From assembly GCA_024958655.1 (NCBI GenBank), contig JANWUR010000003.1, positions 1-64,000 of the forward strand: DNA of 64,000 bases. Direction: 5' to 3'. The stretch is from Cyanobium sp. FGCU6 (lineage in GTDB: Bacteria; Cyanobacteriota; Cyanobacteriia; PCC-6307; Cyanobiaceae). This document shows positions 27,224 through 36,081 of the stretch, in pieces. Under the pieces are notes generated by a model. The model saw only the letters and a program-made list of their open reading frames with translations. It did not search any database and was not told where the DNA came from. A program made the translations under genes and the position numbers. Position 1 is the first letter of the stretch. Every line of letters begins with the position of its first letter.

Positions 27224-28561
27224 TCAGCGCTCCAGTGCCGCCGGCGCCTTGAGAGCCGCCGCCGTGAGGTTCTCGTGGCCGTGGTCGGTCACGGCCACGT
27301 CGTCTTCGATGCGGATGCCGATGCCCTTCCAGCGCTCCTCGATCTCCGGCTGCCCCTCGGGAACCGGCAGCCGGTCGCTCACGTAGAGGCCCGGCTCCAC
27401 GGTGAGCACCATGCCCGGCTGCAGGGCCACCGGATGCTCGCCAAGGCGATAGGCGCCCACGTCGTGCACATCCAGCCCCAGCCAGTGGCCGGTGCGATGC
27501 ATGTAGAGGTGGCGGAACGCCCGCTGCTCGATCACCTCCTCCACCGAGCCCCGCAGCAGGCCCAGCTCCAGCAGTCCCTCCACCAGCACCCGCACCGCCG
27601 TGTCGTGCACCTGCTCGGCGGTGGCGTCCGGACACACCGCCGCCACCGCGGCCTCCTGGGCGGCGAGCACCAGCTCGTAGAGCGCCCGCTGCTCGCTGCT
27701 GAAGCGCCCGTTGACCGGGAAGGTGCGGGTGATGTCACCGTTGTAGTAATCAGCCAGGCTGCAGCCCGCATCGATCAGCAGCAGGTCACCGTCGCGCAGG
27801 AGGGCGTCGTTGGCGGTGTAGTGGAGGATGCAGGCGTTGTCGCCGCCGGCGACGATCGAGCCATAGGCAGGTCCGCGGGCACCCTGCTCGAGGAAGTGCT
27901 GCTCGATCACCGCCTGCACCTGCCGCTCGCTCAGGCCCGGCCGCGCCACCTGACGCGCCAGCTCGTGGGCCTCGGCGGAGATGCGGCCGGCCTCGCGCAT
28001 CCGCTCCAGCTCCTCCGGCGTCTTGCACAGCCGCAGGCGATGCAGGATCGGGCAGGGCGCCACCAGCCCCAGGGCGGCATGGCCACTGCGAGGAGCGCGA
28101 TCCAGCTGACGCGCCCAGGCCCGCAGCACCAGGGGCTCCACCTCCGGATGGCGGCCGATGCGGAAGGCGATCCCCTCCGCTCCCTCCAGGTAACCGGGAA
28201 GCCGCTCCGCCAGCTCGGCCAGCGGATGGGCGACGCAGGCGCCGAAGCGCTCCACCGCCCCCTCACAGCCCCAGCGGAAGCCATTCCACACCTCCGCCTC
28301 CGGATCGCGCGGCTGCACGAAGAGCACGAAGCGCGTCTCCGGCCGGTGGGGCAGGAACAGGGCCACGGCACCCGGCTCATCGAAGCCGGTGAGATACCAG
28401 AAGTCGCTGTTCTGCCGGAAGGCGTGCTCCACATCGGCGTGGTGGGTCACCAGCGGTGCGGCCGGGATCACCGCGGCGGCCCCACCAAGTTGATGGAGGA
28501 AGCGATCGCGTCGGTCGGCCAGGACAGCCGCGTCCACGGCGGGGGAGAGTGTCGGCGGCAT
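27224..28561 (-). CDS. pepP: Xaa-Pro aminopeptidase (M24B)
   Basis: A 445-residue metallopeptidase of the aminopeptidase P type, releasing N-terminal residues next to proline. The N-terminal creatinase-like domain includes NSDFWYLTGFDEPGAV. The C-terminal pita-bread domain shows the dinuclear metal ligands: LLIDAG (Asp), NGDITRTFP (Asp), HRTGHWLGLDVHD (His), LTVEPGLY (Glu) and GIRIEDDVAV (Glu). Full length for the family. It is convergent with the HAD gene (12 bases between stops) and divergent from the CNNM/CorC-like gene. Confidence 0.95.
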   Translation of the reverse strand: MPPTLSPAVDAAVLADRRDRFLHQLGGAAAVIPAAPLVTHHADVEHAFRQNSDFWYLTGFDEPGAVALFLPHRPETRFVLFVQPRDPEAEVWNGFRWGCEGAVERFGACVAHPLAELAERLPGYLEGAEGIAFRIGRHPEVEPLVLRAWARQLDRAPRSGHAALGLVAPCPILHRLRLCKTPEELERMREAGRISAEAHELARQVARPGLSERQVQAVIEQHFLEQGARGPAYGSIVAGGDNACILHYTANDALLRDGDLLLIDAGCSLADYYNGDITRTFPVNGRFSSEQRALYELVLAAQEAAVAAVCPDATAEQVHDTAVRVLVEGLLELGLLRGSVEEVIEQRAFRHLYMHRTGHWLGLDVHDVGAYRLGEHPVALQPGMVLTVEPGLYVSDRLPVPEGQPEIEERWKGIGIRIEDDVAVTDHGHENLTAAALKAPAALER

Positions 28562-28674
28562 GGTCGATCAGCGCGGACAGCGCGACGATGACACAATCGC
28601 TTGCACATGGTGGATCGCCCCCCAGGTTTGGCCTTCGCGTCCCTTCCCGACCCGGCACCCCCGGCCCCTGCGGC

Positions 28675-29691
28675 GTGAACGACGTTCTCCTGCTGATCGC
28701 GGCGGTGGTCACGATGCTGGCGGGCTCCTTCCTCTGCTCCGGCATCGAGGCAGCCCTGCTCACCGTGAACCCGGTGAAGCTCCATGAACTGGCGCGTCGC
28801 GAACGGCCGGTGCCGGGCGCCCTGCTGCTGGAGCGGCTGCGCCAGCGCCTCGGCCGCACCCTGGCGGTGCTGGTGATCGCCAACAACGTCTTCAACATCT
28901 TCGGCAGCCTGATGGTGGGCGGCTTCGCCAGCGGGGTGTTCAGCCGCTACGGCATCGAGGGCATCGCCCTGCCGATGTTCTCGGTGGGCCTCACCGTTCT
29001 GGTGATCCTGCTGGGGGAGATCCTGCCCAAGGCGATCGGCAGCAAGCTGGCCCTGCCGGTGGCCCTGGCCACGGCTCCGGCGCTCGCTCTGCTCGGGAAG
29101 CTGATGCTGCCGCTGGTGCTGCTGCTGGAGCGGATCCTGCCGGCGATCACCGCCGAGAGCGAGGTCAGCACCGACGAGAACGAGATCCGCCAGCTGGCCC
29201 GCCTGGGCTCCCAGAAGGGCAAGATCGAGGCCGACGAGGCGGCGATGATCGCCAAGGTGTTCCAGCTCAACGACCTCACCGCCCGCGACCTGATGGTGCC
29301 GCGGGTGGCCGCCCCCACCCTCTCCGGCCCGGCCACGCTCGAAAGCCAGCGCTCCACCCTGCTCGGCCAGCACGCCGACTGGTGGGTGGTGCTGGGGGAG
29401 GAGGTCGACGAGGTCCTCGGCGTCGCCAGCCGCGACCGCCTGCTCACCGCCCTGCTGCACCAGGAGGGCGAGCGGCCGGTGAGCGAGCTGTGCGAACCGG
29501 TGGAGTTCGTGCCGGAGATGATCCGCTCCGACCGGCTGCTCACCAGCTTCCGCCGCAACGGCACCGGCGTGCGGGTGGTGGTGGATGAGTTCGGCGCCTT
29601 CGTGGGCGTGATCGGACCGGAGGCGGTGCTGGCGGTGCTGGCGGGCTGGTGGCGCCGCCCCCAGGGCACTGCAGAGCCCTCCGCCCCATGA
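28675..29691 (+). CDS. CNNM/HlyC-CorC family membrane protein (DUF21 plus CBS region)
   Basis: A 338-residue protein from a GTG start. The DUF21 membrane domain has an N-terminal helix (LLLIAAVVTMLAGSFLCSG), the conserved GIEAALLTVNPVKL, NNVFNIFGSLMVGG, and the helix VGLTVLVILLGEILPKAIG with the EILPK signature. The cytoplasmic part begins DENEIRQLARLGSQKGKIEADEA and includes the CBS pair (TARDLMVPR). The C-terminal CorC_HlyC domain is missing, so it is a short form. The family is linked to Mg2+/Co2+ export. Its stop overlaps the ATG of the downstream GTPase by four bases. Confidence 0.87.
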   Translation: MNDVLLLIAAVVTMLAGSFLCSGIEAALLTVNPVKLHELARRERPVPGALLLERLRQRLGRTLAVLVIANNVFNIFGSLMVGGFASGVFSRYGIEGIALPMFSVGLTVLVILLGEILPKAIGSKLALPVALATAPALALLGKLMLPLVLLLERILPAITAESEVSTDENEIRQLARLGSQKGKIEADEAAMIAKVFQLNDLTARDLMVPRVAAPTLSGPATLESQRSTLLGQHADWWVVLGEEVDEVLGVASRDRLLTALLHQEGERPVSELCEPVEFVPEMIRSDRLLTSFRRNGTGVRVVVDEFGAFVGVIGPEAVLAVLAGWWRRPQGTAEPSAP

Positions 29692-31001
29692 CCGCTCGCC
29701 CGTCCACCCCGGAACGCTGCCGGCAGCTGCTGCAGCGCTGGCGTGCCGATCTGCGGCTCAGTGGGCGGGAGAGCACCCTGCTGGGGCCCGAGCTGGCGGG
29801 GCTCGATCGCCAGCTGCAGCGGCTCGAGCGGGCCACACCCCGGGTGGCGGTGTTCGGCCGGGTGGGGGTGGGCAAGTCGAGCCTGCTCAATGCCCTGCTC
29901 GGCGAGAAGATCTTCGCCACCGACGTGGCCCACGGATGCACCCGCCGGCAGGAGAGCCGCCGCTGGGGGCGGCGGATCGCCGGGCTGGCCGGCGTGGATC
30001 TGGTGGACACCCCCGGCATCGACGAGATCGCCGCCGCCGCCCGGGCGCGGCTGGCGGCCCGGGTGGCGGTGGGCGCCGATCTGGTGCTGCTGGTGATCGA
30101 CGCCGACCTCACACGGGTGGAGGGGGAGGCGCTGGAGACGCTGCTGGCCGCCGGCAAACCGCTGCTGCTGGTGCTCAACCGCAGCGACTGCTGGCCCCGC
30201 GAGGAGCAGGCGGCCCTGGTGGCCAGCATCCGCCGGCGTCTGCCACCAGGGGCCCGCCACCTGGAGCCCCTGGTGGTGGCCGCCGCCCCCCACCGGCCCC
30301 GGCTGCTCCCCGGGGGCCGGGTGCGCAGCGAACCCGGCCCGCCCGCCATCAAACCGCTGGAGGAGGCGCTCACCCAGCTGCTGGAGCAGCACGGCGAGCT
30401 GCTGCTGGCCCTCAACGCCCTGCGGGCCGCCGACCGCTTCAGCCAGGCGCTGCATCGGGCCCGTCTGCAGCACGGCCGCCGCCGCGCCCAGAGCCTGATC
30501 GGCCGCTTCGCCGCGATCAAGGCCACCGGCGTGGCCGCCAACCCGCTGCTGCTGCTCGATCTGGCGGGCGGCCTGGCCTGCGACAGCGCCCTGGTGCTGC
30601 AGCTGTGCGAGCTCTACGGCCTGCCGATGACCCGCAGCGGCGCGCGCCAGCTGCTGGCACGCCTCTCCGGCCACAACCTGCTGCTCGGCGGCACCCAGCT
30701 GGGGCTGCAGGCCCTGCTGGGTGCCGTGCGCCAGCTGCTGCTGTTGGCCGCGCCGCTCAGTGGCGGCCTCAGCCTGGCGCCGGCGGCGCCGGTGGCCATG
30801 GCTCAGGCGGCGCTGGCGGTGGCCACCACCCGCCGCACCGGTCGGCTGGCGGCCGCCGAACTGCTGCGCAGCACCGCCGCCGCCGGCCGCCCCGGCGCCC
30901 TGCTGCGACGGCTCACGGAGCAGGACCCGGAGACCCGCCGCTGGCTCAGCGAATGGCGGCAGGGGGGCGGCGACGCCCTCGGCCCCGGCCTGCTTCCCTG
31001 A
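29688..31001 (+). CDS. Era-like GTPase with C-terminal membrane/DUF697 domain
   Basis: A 437-residue protein. GTPase motifs: G1 GRVGVGKSSLLNALLG, G3 VDLVDTPGID, G4 LLVLNRSDCW. The C-terminal 180 residues are hydrophobic and helical (LLLLDLAGGLACDSALVLQL, GLQALLGAVRQLLLLAAPL), like the YcjF/DUF697 group that attaches to the inner membrane. It overlaps the preceding DUF21 gene (ATGA) and precedes nadD by 5 bases, so these genes form one transcription unit. Specific cellular role unknown. Confidence 0.85.
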   Translation: MTARPSTPERCRQLLQRWRADLRLSGRESTLLGPELAGLDRQLQRLERATPRVAVFGRVGVGKSSLLNALLGEKIFATDVAHGCTRRQESRRWGRRIAGLAGVDLVDTPGIDEIAAAARARLAARVAVGADLVLLVIDADLTRVEGEALETLLAAGKPLLLVLNRSDCWPREEQAALVASIRRRLPPGARHLEPLVVAAAPHRPRLLPGGRVRSEPGPPAIKPLEEALTQLLEQHGELLLALNALRAADRFSQALHRARLQHGRRRAQSLIGRFAAIKATGVAANPLLLLDLAGGLACDSALVLQLCELYGLPMTRSGARQLLARLSGHNLLLGGTQLGLQALLGAVRQLLLLAAPLSGGLSLAPAAPVAMAQAALAVATTRRTGRLAAAELLRSTAAAGRPGALLRRLTEQDPETRRWLSEWRQGGGDALGPGLLP

Positions 31002-31006
31002 CGCGC

Positions 31007-31591
31007 GTGCCCACAGGAGCCCCCGCCGCCATCGCCCTGCTGGGCACCAGTGCCGATCCGCCCACCCGCGGCCACCGCGCCCTGCTCGAGGGCCTGCTGC
31101 GCCACTACCCGGCCGTGGCCACCTGGGCCAGCGACAACCCGCTCAAGCAGCATGCGGCGCCCCTGGCCCTGCGCTCGGTGCTGCTGGAGGCCCTGGTGAA
31201 CGCCATCGGCGATCCCCGTCTCACCCTGGAGCCGGAGCTCAGCAGCCCCTGGGCGATGGAGACCCTGGAGCGGGCCCGGCGCCGCTGGCCCACCAGCGAA
31301 GCGGTGTTCGTGGTGGGCAGCGACCTGGCGGCAGACATCCCCCGCTGGCGGCAGGCCGAACGCTGGCTGCCGGGCTGCCGGCTGGCGATCGTGCCGCGCC
31401 AGGGCTGGCTCCTCGCACCCGAGGTGCTGGCGCGGCTGCAGGCGCTGGGGGCGAAGCCGGAGGTGGTGCCGCTGGAGGTGCCGGCAACCGCCAGCTCCGG
31501 CATCCGCGCCCACCTCGAGCCGGGGGCTGTGCCGGCGGAGCTCTGGCCCCTGCTCCTGCCCGACAATCCCTACGGACTCGCCCCGCCCTGA
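31007..31591 (+). CDS. nadD: Nicotinate-nucleotide adenylyltransferase
   Basis: A 194-residue protein of the nucleotidyltransferase family. The start (GTG, VPTGAPAAIALLGTSADPPTRGH) has the GTSADPPTRGH version of the catalytic (H/T)xGH motif, where NadD normally reads GG-FDPxHxGH. Further markers are FVVGSDLAADIPRW (VGxD) and ATASSGIRAHL (the ISSTxIR-like phosphate motif). It would adenylate nicotinate mononucleotide to deamido-NAD. The next gene, nadE, starts at its last base and uses that product, which supports the call. Confidence 0.88.
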   Translation: MPTGAPAAIALLGTSADPPTRGHRALLEGLLRHYPAVATWASDNPLKQHAAPLALRSVLLEALVNAIGDPRLTLEPELSSPWAMETLERARRRWPTSEAVFVVGSDLAADIPRWRQAERWLPGCRLAIVPRQGWLLAPEVLARLQALGAKPEVVPLEVPATASSGIRAHLEPGAVPAELWPLLLPDNPYGLAPP

Positions 31592-33276
31592 TGCACCTCG
31601 CCCTCGCCCAGCTGAACCCGCTCGTGGGCGACCTGGAGGGCAACGGGCGGCGGATCGCGGCGATGGCGGCCGAAGCCGCCGCCGCGGGGGCCGATCTGCT
31701 GCTCACGCCGGAGCTCTCGCTCTGGGGATACCCGCCGCGCGACCTGCTGCTGCGCCCGGCCCTGATCGGGCGCCAGCGGCGGGTGCTCGATGAGCTGGCC
31801 GCAGGACTGCCGGCCGGCCTGGCGGTGCTGGTGGGCATGGCCGAGCCGATCGCCGGCGCCGAGATGCCGCGGCTGCACAACGCCGTGGCCCTGGTGGAGG
31901 CAGGCAGCTGGCGGGTGGTGGGGCGCAAGCGCCTGCTCCCCAGCTACGACGTGTTCGATGAGCGGCGGTACTTCCGCCCCGGCGAGGCGGCGGCGGTGCT
32001 GGAGCTTGAGCGGCGGGGGCGGCTCTGGCGCCTGGGGCTGAGCATCTGCGAAGACCTCTGGGTGGAGGAGGATCTGCTGGGCGAGCGGCTGGCGGGCGAG
32101 GATCCGATCGCCGCCCTGGCGGCCCAGAACCCGGATCTGCTGCTCAACCTCTCCGCTTCACCCTTCGGCCGCGGCAAGCAGGCCGTGCGTCGGCGGCTGG
32201 CGGCCCGGGCCGCCGCCCGCCTGGCCTGCCCGGTGGTGTACGTCAACCAGGTGGGCGGCAACGACGACCTGGTGTTCGACGGCGCCAGCTTCGTGGTCAA
32301 CGCCGCCGGCAGCGTGGTGAATCAGCTGGCCTGCGCCGCCGAGGATCTGGCCGTGTGGGATGCGGCCACCGGCGGCAGCGAGCGGCCCGCCGCCGAGCCC
32401 AGCGAGCCCGAGCAGCTGTTGCGCACCCTGGTGCTGGGGCTGGGCGACTACGCGCGCAAATGCGGTTTCCACGCAGCCCTGCTCGGGCTCAGCGGCGGCA
32501 TCGACTCGGCCCTGGTGGCGGTGATCGCCTGCGCCGCCCTCGGAGCGGAGCGGGTGCGCGCCCTGCGGCTGCCCTCCCCCTACAGCTCGGCAGGATCGCT
32601 CGACGACGCCGCCTCCCTGGCCGTACGGCTGGGCATGCCCCTCGCCACATTGCCGATCGCGCCGCTGATGGGGGCCTGCGATGACGCCCTCACCCCGGTG
32701 CTCGGCCACACCCCCGACGGCCTCACCGCCGAGAACCTGCAGTCGCGCCTCCGCGGCACCCTGCTGATGGCGGTGGCGAACCAGGAGGGGCGGCTGCTGC
32801 TCTCCACCGGCAACAAGTCGGAGCTGGCGGTGGGCTACTGCACCCTCTACGGCGACATGAACGGCGGGCTTGCCGTGATCGGCGACCTCTACAAGACCAC
32901 CGTGTTTGCCCTCTGCGACTGGATCGATTCGCCGGCCGCCGGCCCCTGCCGCGCCGCTCTGGGGCTCCCCGCCGAGGGCGAACTGATCGGCCTGGCGATC
33001 CGGGAGAAAGCCCCCAGCGCCGAACTGCGGCCCGACCAGCGCGACAGCGATTCGCTGCCCGATTACGCCGTGCTCGACCCGCTGCTCAAGGCAGCGATCG
33101 AAGGTCTGGCGTCGAGCGAGCAACTGATCGCCGGCGGCGCCGATCCGGCCCTGGCCCAGCGGGTGGAGCAGCTGCTGCAGCGGGCGGAGTTCAAGCGCCG
33201 CCAGGCGGCGCCCGTGCTGAAGGTGAGCGGCCGCTCGTTCGGCGGCGGGTGGCGGATGCCCATTGCCTGCGCCTAG
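31591..33276 (+). CDS. nadE: Glutamine-dependent NAD+ synthetase
   Basis: A 561-residue two-domain enzyme. The N-terminal nitrilase-like glutaminase has the Glu of TPELSLWGYPPRDLL, the Lys of VGRKRLLPSYDVFDE and the Cys of LGLSICEDLW, forming the Glu-Lys-Cys triad. The C-terminal ATP-pyrophosphatase domain has LGLSGGIDSALV (the SGGxDS P-loop) and STGNKSELAVGYCTLYGD. It amidates deamido-NAD to NAD with ammonia channelled from glutamine. The start ATG shares one base with the nadD stop, so both genes are cotranslated. Full length for the family. Confidence 0.96.
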   Translation: MHLALAQLNPLVGDLEGNGRRIAAMAAEAAAAGADLLLTPELSLWGYPPRDLLLRPALIGRQRRVLDELAAGLPAGLAVLVGMAEPIAGAEMPRLHNAVALVEAGSWRVVGRKRLLPSYDVFDERRYFRPGEAAAVLELERRGRLWRLGLSICEDLWVEEDLLGERLAGEDPIAALAAQNPDLLLNLSASPFGRGKQAVRRRLAARAAARLACPVVYVNQVGGNDDLVFDGASFVVNAAGSVVNQLACAAEDLAVWDAATGGSERPAAEPSEPEQLLRTLVLGLGDYARKCGFHAALLGLSGGIDSALVAVIACAALGAERVRALRLPSPYSSAGSLDDAASLAVRLGMPLATLPIAPLMGACDDALTPVLGHTPDGLTAENLQSRLRGTLLMAVANQEGRLLLSTGNKSELAVGYCTLYGDMNGGLAVIGDLYKTTVFALCDWIDSPAAGPCRAALGLPAEGELIGLAIREKAPSAELRPDQRDSDSLPDYAVLDPLLKAAIEGLASSEQLIAGGADPALAQRVEQLLQRAEFKRRQAAPVLKVSGRSFGGGWRMPIACA

Positions 33277-33340
33277 GGTGCTGGGGTGCCATCCCTACTC
33301 CATGGCAGTCAACGGCCGCGCCGTGCCCCTGGCTTCACCG

Positions 33341-34453
33341 ATGGCGAGCATCGGGGTGCCCACCGAGATCAAGCGCGATGAGCGCCGGGTGGCCCTGACT
33401 CCTGACGGGGTCAACGAACTGGTGTCCCAGGGGATGGAGGTGCGCGTGCAGGCCGGGGCGGGCCTGGGGGCCGGCATCACCGACGACGACTACCGCGCCG
33501 CCGGCGCCCGGCTGGTGGATCGGGAGGAGGCCTGGGCCGCCCACCTGGTGGTGAAGGTGAAGGAACCCCAGCCCGAGGAGTTCCGCTTCCTGCGCCGCGA
33601 CCTGGTGCTGTTCACCTACCTCCACCTGGCGGCCTACCCCGAGGTGGGCCGGGCCCTGCTGGAGGCCGGCACCACGGCCGTGGCCTACGAAACGGTGCAG
33701 CTCGACGACGGCAGCCTGCCGCTGCTGGCACCGATGAGCGAGGTGGCCGGCCGGTTGGCCGCCCAGGTGGGCGCCCGGTTGCTGGAGCAGCCCCAGGGGG
33801 GCCGTGGTGTGCTGATCGGTGGCTGCACCGGTGTTCGGCCCGCCCGGGTGGTGGTGCTCGGGGCCGGCACCGTGGGCTGGAATGCGGCCCGCATCGCCGC
33901 CGCCATGGATGCGGAGGTGTTCCTGCTCGATCGTTCGCCCCAGCGCCTGCGGGGCCTGGAGTCCGACCGACGAGGGCGGCTGGTGAGCCTGGTGAGCAGC
34001 CGCAGCCTGATCCAGCGGCTGGTGCCCGGCGCCGACCTGCTGATCGGCGCCGTGCTGCTGCCGGGCGGCCGCGCCCCCACCCTGGTCGACGAGGAGCTGG
34101 TGCAGCGCATGCGTCCTGGATCGGCGATCGTGGATGTGGCGATCGACCAGGGAGGCTGCATTGCCACCAGCCGCGAGACCACCCACACCGACCCGGTGGT
34201 CACCATCCATGGCGTGCAGCACTACGCCGTGGGCAACATGCCCGGCGCGGTGCCCTTCACCTCCACCGAAGCCCTGGTGAGCGTCACCCTGCCCTACATC
34301 CTGGTGATGGCGGGCCGGGGCCTGATCGAGGCCGTCACCGACCGCCCCGAACTGCTCTCGGGCCTCAACACAGTCGATGGCGCCGTCTGCCATCCCGGGG
34401 TGGCCAAGGCGCTCGACGTGGCTCCCCGCCATCCGATGGCCTGCCTCCGCTGA
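33341..34453 (+). CDS. ald: Alanine dehydrogenase
   Basis: A 370-residue NAD-dependent L-alanine dehydrogenase. Similarity starts at MASIGVPTEIKRDERRVALTPDG; an upstream ATG at 33302 would add 13 unmatched residues. Substrate lysine is in VVKVKEP, and the NAD-binding Rossmann turn is VVVLGAGTVGWNAARIAAAM. SDxxHTDP-type ETTHTDPVVTIHGVQHYAVGNMPGAVP is the family hallmark. It interconverts pyruvate plus ammonia with alanine. It follows nadE by 64 bases and may share its transcript. The convergent DUF3326 gene ends 20 bases further. Confidence 0.95.
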   Translation: MASIGVPTEIKRDERRVALTPDGVNELVSQGMEVRVQAGAGLGAGITDDDYRAAGARLVDREEAWAAHLVVKVKEPQPEEFRFLRRDLVLFTYLHLAAYPEVGRALLEAGTTAVAYETVQLDDGSLPLLAPMSEVAGRLAAQVGARLLEQPQGGRGVLIGGCTGVRPARVVVLGAGTVGWNAARIAAAMDAEVFLLDRSPQRLRGLESDRRGRLVSLVSSRSLIQRLVPGADLLIGAVLLPGGRAPTLVDEELVQRMRPGSAIVDVAIDQGGCIATSRETTHTDPVVTIHGVQHYAVGNMPGAVPFTSTEALVSVTLPYILVMAGRGLIEAVTDRPELLSGLNTVDGAVCHPGVAKALDVAPRHPMACLR

Positions 34454-34472
34454 AGCCGCCCCCCGCGAGGGC

Positions 34473-35522
34473 TCAGACCAGGCCCGGCAGGGGGCGGCCC
34501 AGGCTGACCGGATCGATGCCCTCCCGCAGGGCCAGCACCAGGCCCGCCGCCTCCCCATAACCCGCGGCCGTCAGAACGGTCAGCCCAAGGGCCGCGGCCC
34601 CCACCTCCAGCACGCAGGCGTTGCCCGTCACGGCGATCAGCGGCACCCCCCGTTCGGCGCAGGCAAGCACCGCGGCGCCCCCCAGGGCGCCGGCCGGGGC
34701 GACCACCGCCCCCAGATCCGCCCCATGAAAGCAACCGCCGCGGCTGGCGGGCTCAGGGAGCAGGTCAGGCGCCCGGCTGAGCCCCACCAGCACGCACGGA
34801 AGAAACGTGTAGCCCAGCTCCTCGGCGGCGGCGCGGGAATCGAGGGCCGGATCGGGGGGGAGGGGGGCGAGCGCCGGGGCATGGGCACAGGGCACTCCCA
34901 GGTGACGGCTGAGCAGATGGCTGATCACCGCCTCCGCCCCCGCCAGTCCATCCACCCCCGATCCATGCCGGTAGGCCGCCAGGGACTCGCTGCCGGGATC
35001 GTCGGGGAAGCGGGCCACCACGGCCACCGCCGTGGCCCCGGCCGCCCGCAGGCGTTCGCCGCCGCGCAACAGGGCATCGGGCCGATCGAGCGTGCCCCAG
35101 CTGGCGCCGCTGGGGCCGCTGCTCAAACGCACCCCGAGCGGCGCGTCGGTCACCAGCACCGGCCCCAGCGGCAACCCCAGGCTGGCACGACAGGCCTCCG
35201 CCACCTGGCGATGACGCAGGGCAAGCTCCGGTTCAATGCCCGCATCCAGCAGCAGCCCCACCCGCTGGGACGGCACCGGGCGAAGGGCGATCTCACCAGC
35301 GGCGAAGCGATCCAGGCTCCAGCCCTCCACGTAGTGGATGCGCCGGTCGCTCCAGTAGAGCGAGGCCGCATTCATCACATTCGGATGGGTGATCAGGCAG
35401 CCGCTGGCGGCCGCCAGCAGCCGGGCGGCTGGCAGGGCATCACCGGCGTAGCCGCCCACGGTGCAGCCCACGCCGGTGGGGATCACCAGCAGGGTGGGGA
35501 GGGGCGGCGCCACCCCGCTCAC
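34473..35522 (-). CDS. DUF3326 family protein
   Basis: A 349-residue protein starting at GTG (VSGVAPPLPTLLVIPTGVGCTVGGYAGD). It has several strictly family-like stretches: ITHPNVMNAASLYWSD, VARFPDDPGSE and HGADLGAVVAPAGALGG. DUF3326 is widespread in cyanobacteria and plants and has no established function. A Gly-rich pattern suggests a Rossmann-like or periplasmic-binding-like fold, which is only inference. The GTG start overlaps the stop of the upstream small gene (GTGA), part of a three-gene run of ferredoxin, small protein and DUF3326. Confidence 0.82.
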   Translation of the reverse strand: MSGVAPPLPTLLVIPTGVGCTVGGYAGDALPAARLLAAASGCLITHPNVMNAASLYWSDRRIHYVEGWSLDRFAAGEIALRPVPSQRVGLLLDAGIEPELALRHRQVAEACRASLGLPLGPVLVTDAPLGVRLSSGPSGASWGTLDRPDALLRGGERLRAAGATAVAVVARFPDDPGSESLAAYRHGSGVDGLAGAEAVISHLLSRHLGVPCAHAPALAPLPPDPALDSRAAAEELGYTFLPCVLVGLSRAPDLLPEPASRGGCFHGADLGAVVAPAGALGGAAVLACAERGVPLIAVTGNACVLEVGAAALGLTVLTAAGYGEAAGLVLALREGIDPVSLGRPLPGLV

Positions 35523-35710
35523 CGGGGTGCCGCTCCCGGCACGAGCAGCACGGCCTCCAGCCGCAGGCCCCGCTCCGGATCGGCGGCGGTGATCGCCCAG
35601 CGCAGCGGCTCGCCATCGGTGCCCGCCGCCTCGGCCAGCGCCCGCCGGGCCCGGGGCAGCACCGGCCCCGGGCCCGGCGGCAGCCACTGTTCCAGGGGCT
35701 CCAGCCTCAC
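35519..35710 (-). CDS. Small conserved cyanobacterial protein between ferredoxin and DUF3326
   Basis: A 63-residue protein from a GTG overlapping the ferredoxin stop (GTGA) and itself overlapping the DUF3326 start. It reads VRLEPLEQWLPPGPGPVLP, then LRWAITAADPERGLRLEAV. The double overlap and the sense of the sequence make it a genuine gene although very short. It has no known domain. Its coupling to a 2Fe-2S ferredoxin and DUF3326 suggests the three act in one process. Confidence 0.7.
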   Translation of the reverse strand: MRLEPLEQWLPPGPGPVLPRARRALAEAAGTDGEPLRWAITAADPERGLRLEAVLLVPGAAPR

Positions 35711-36030
35711 TTCTGGTACTGGCCGAACTGGGCCTCGTAAAGGGCATCCTCCTGGCCGGCCAGCAGCTTCAGGTCGCTGCGGGGATAGGCCACACACAGC
35801 AGGGCGTAGCCCTGCTTCTGAAGGTCGGCCCTGACGCCCATCGCATCGGGCTGCTGCACGCTGCCCTCCAGCAGCCGGGCGGCGCAGGTGGTGCACACGC
35901 CGGAGCAGCAGCTGCTGGGCAGGGGCACTCCGGCAGCCTCGGCGGCCGCCAGCACGGTCTGATCCTCACCGCAGGGGAAGGTGTAGCTGGTGCCGTCGAG
36001 CTCGGCGATCACGGTGAAGCTGGCGCTCAT
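35707..36030 (-). CDS. Plant-type [2Fe-2S] ferredoxin
   Basis: A 107-residue ferredoxin with the cluster ligands in CCSGVCTTCAARL and a fourth Cys in ALLCVAYPRSD. The fold elements (SFTVIAELDGTSYTF, DQTVLAAAEAAGVPLPSSC) match plant-type ferredoxins. The C-terminal tail (KLLAGQEDALYEAQFGQYQK) is longer than in photosynthetic PetF, so it is probably a specialised ferredoxin rather than the main electron carrier. It is the first gene of the run described for DUF3326. Partner unknown. Confidence 0.93.
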   Translation of the reverse strand: MSASFTVIAELDGTSYTFPCGEDQTVLAAAEAAGVPLPSSCCSGVCTTCAARLLEGSVQQPDAMGVRADLQKQGYALLCVAYPRSDLKLLAGQEDALYEAQFGQYQK

Positions 36031-36081
36031 GGGCAGCGGTCCGGGACAACGGAGGCCCCATCTTCCCGGATGACGGTTCCG

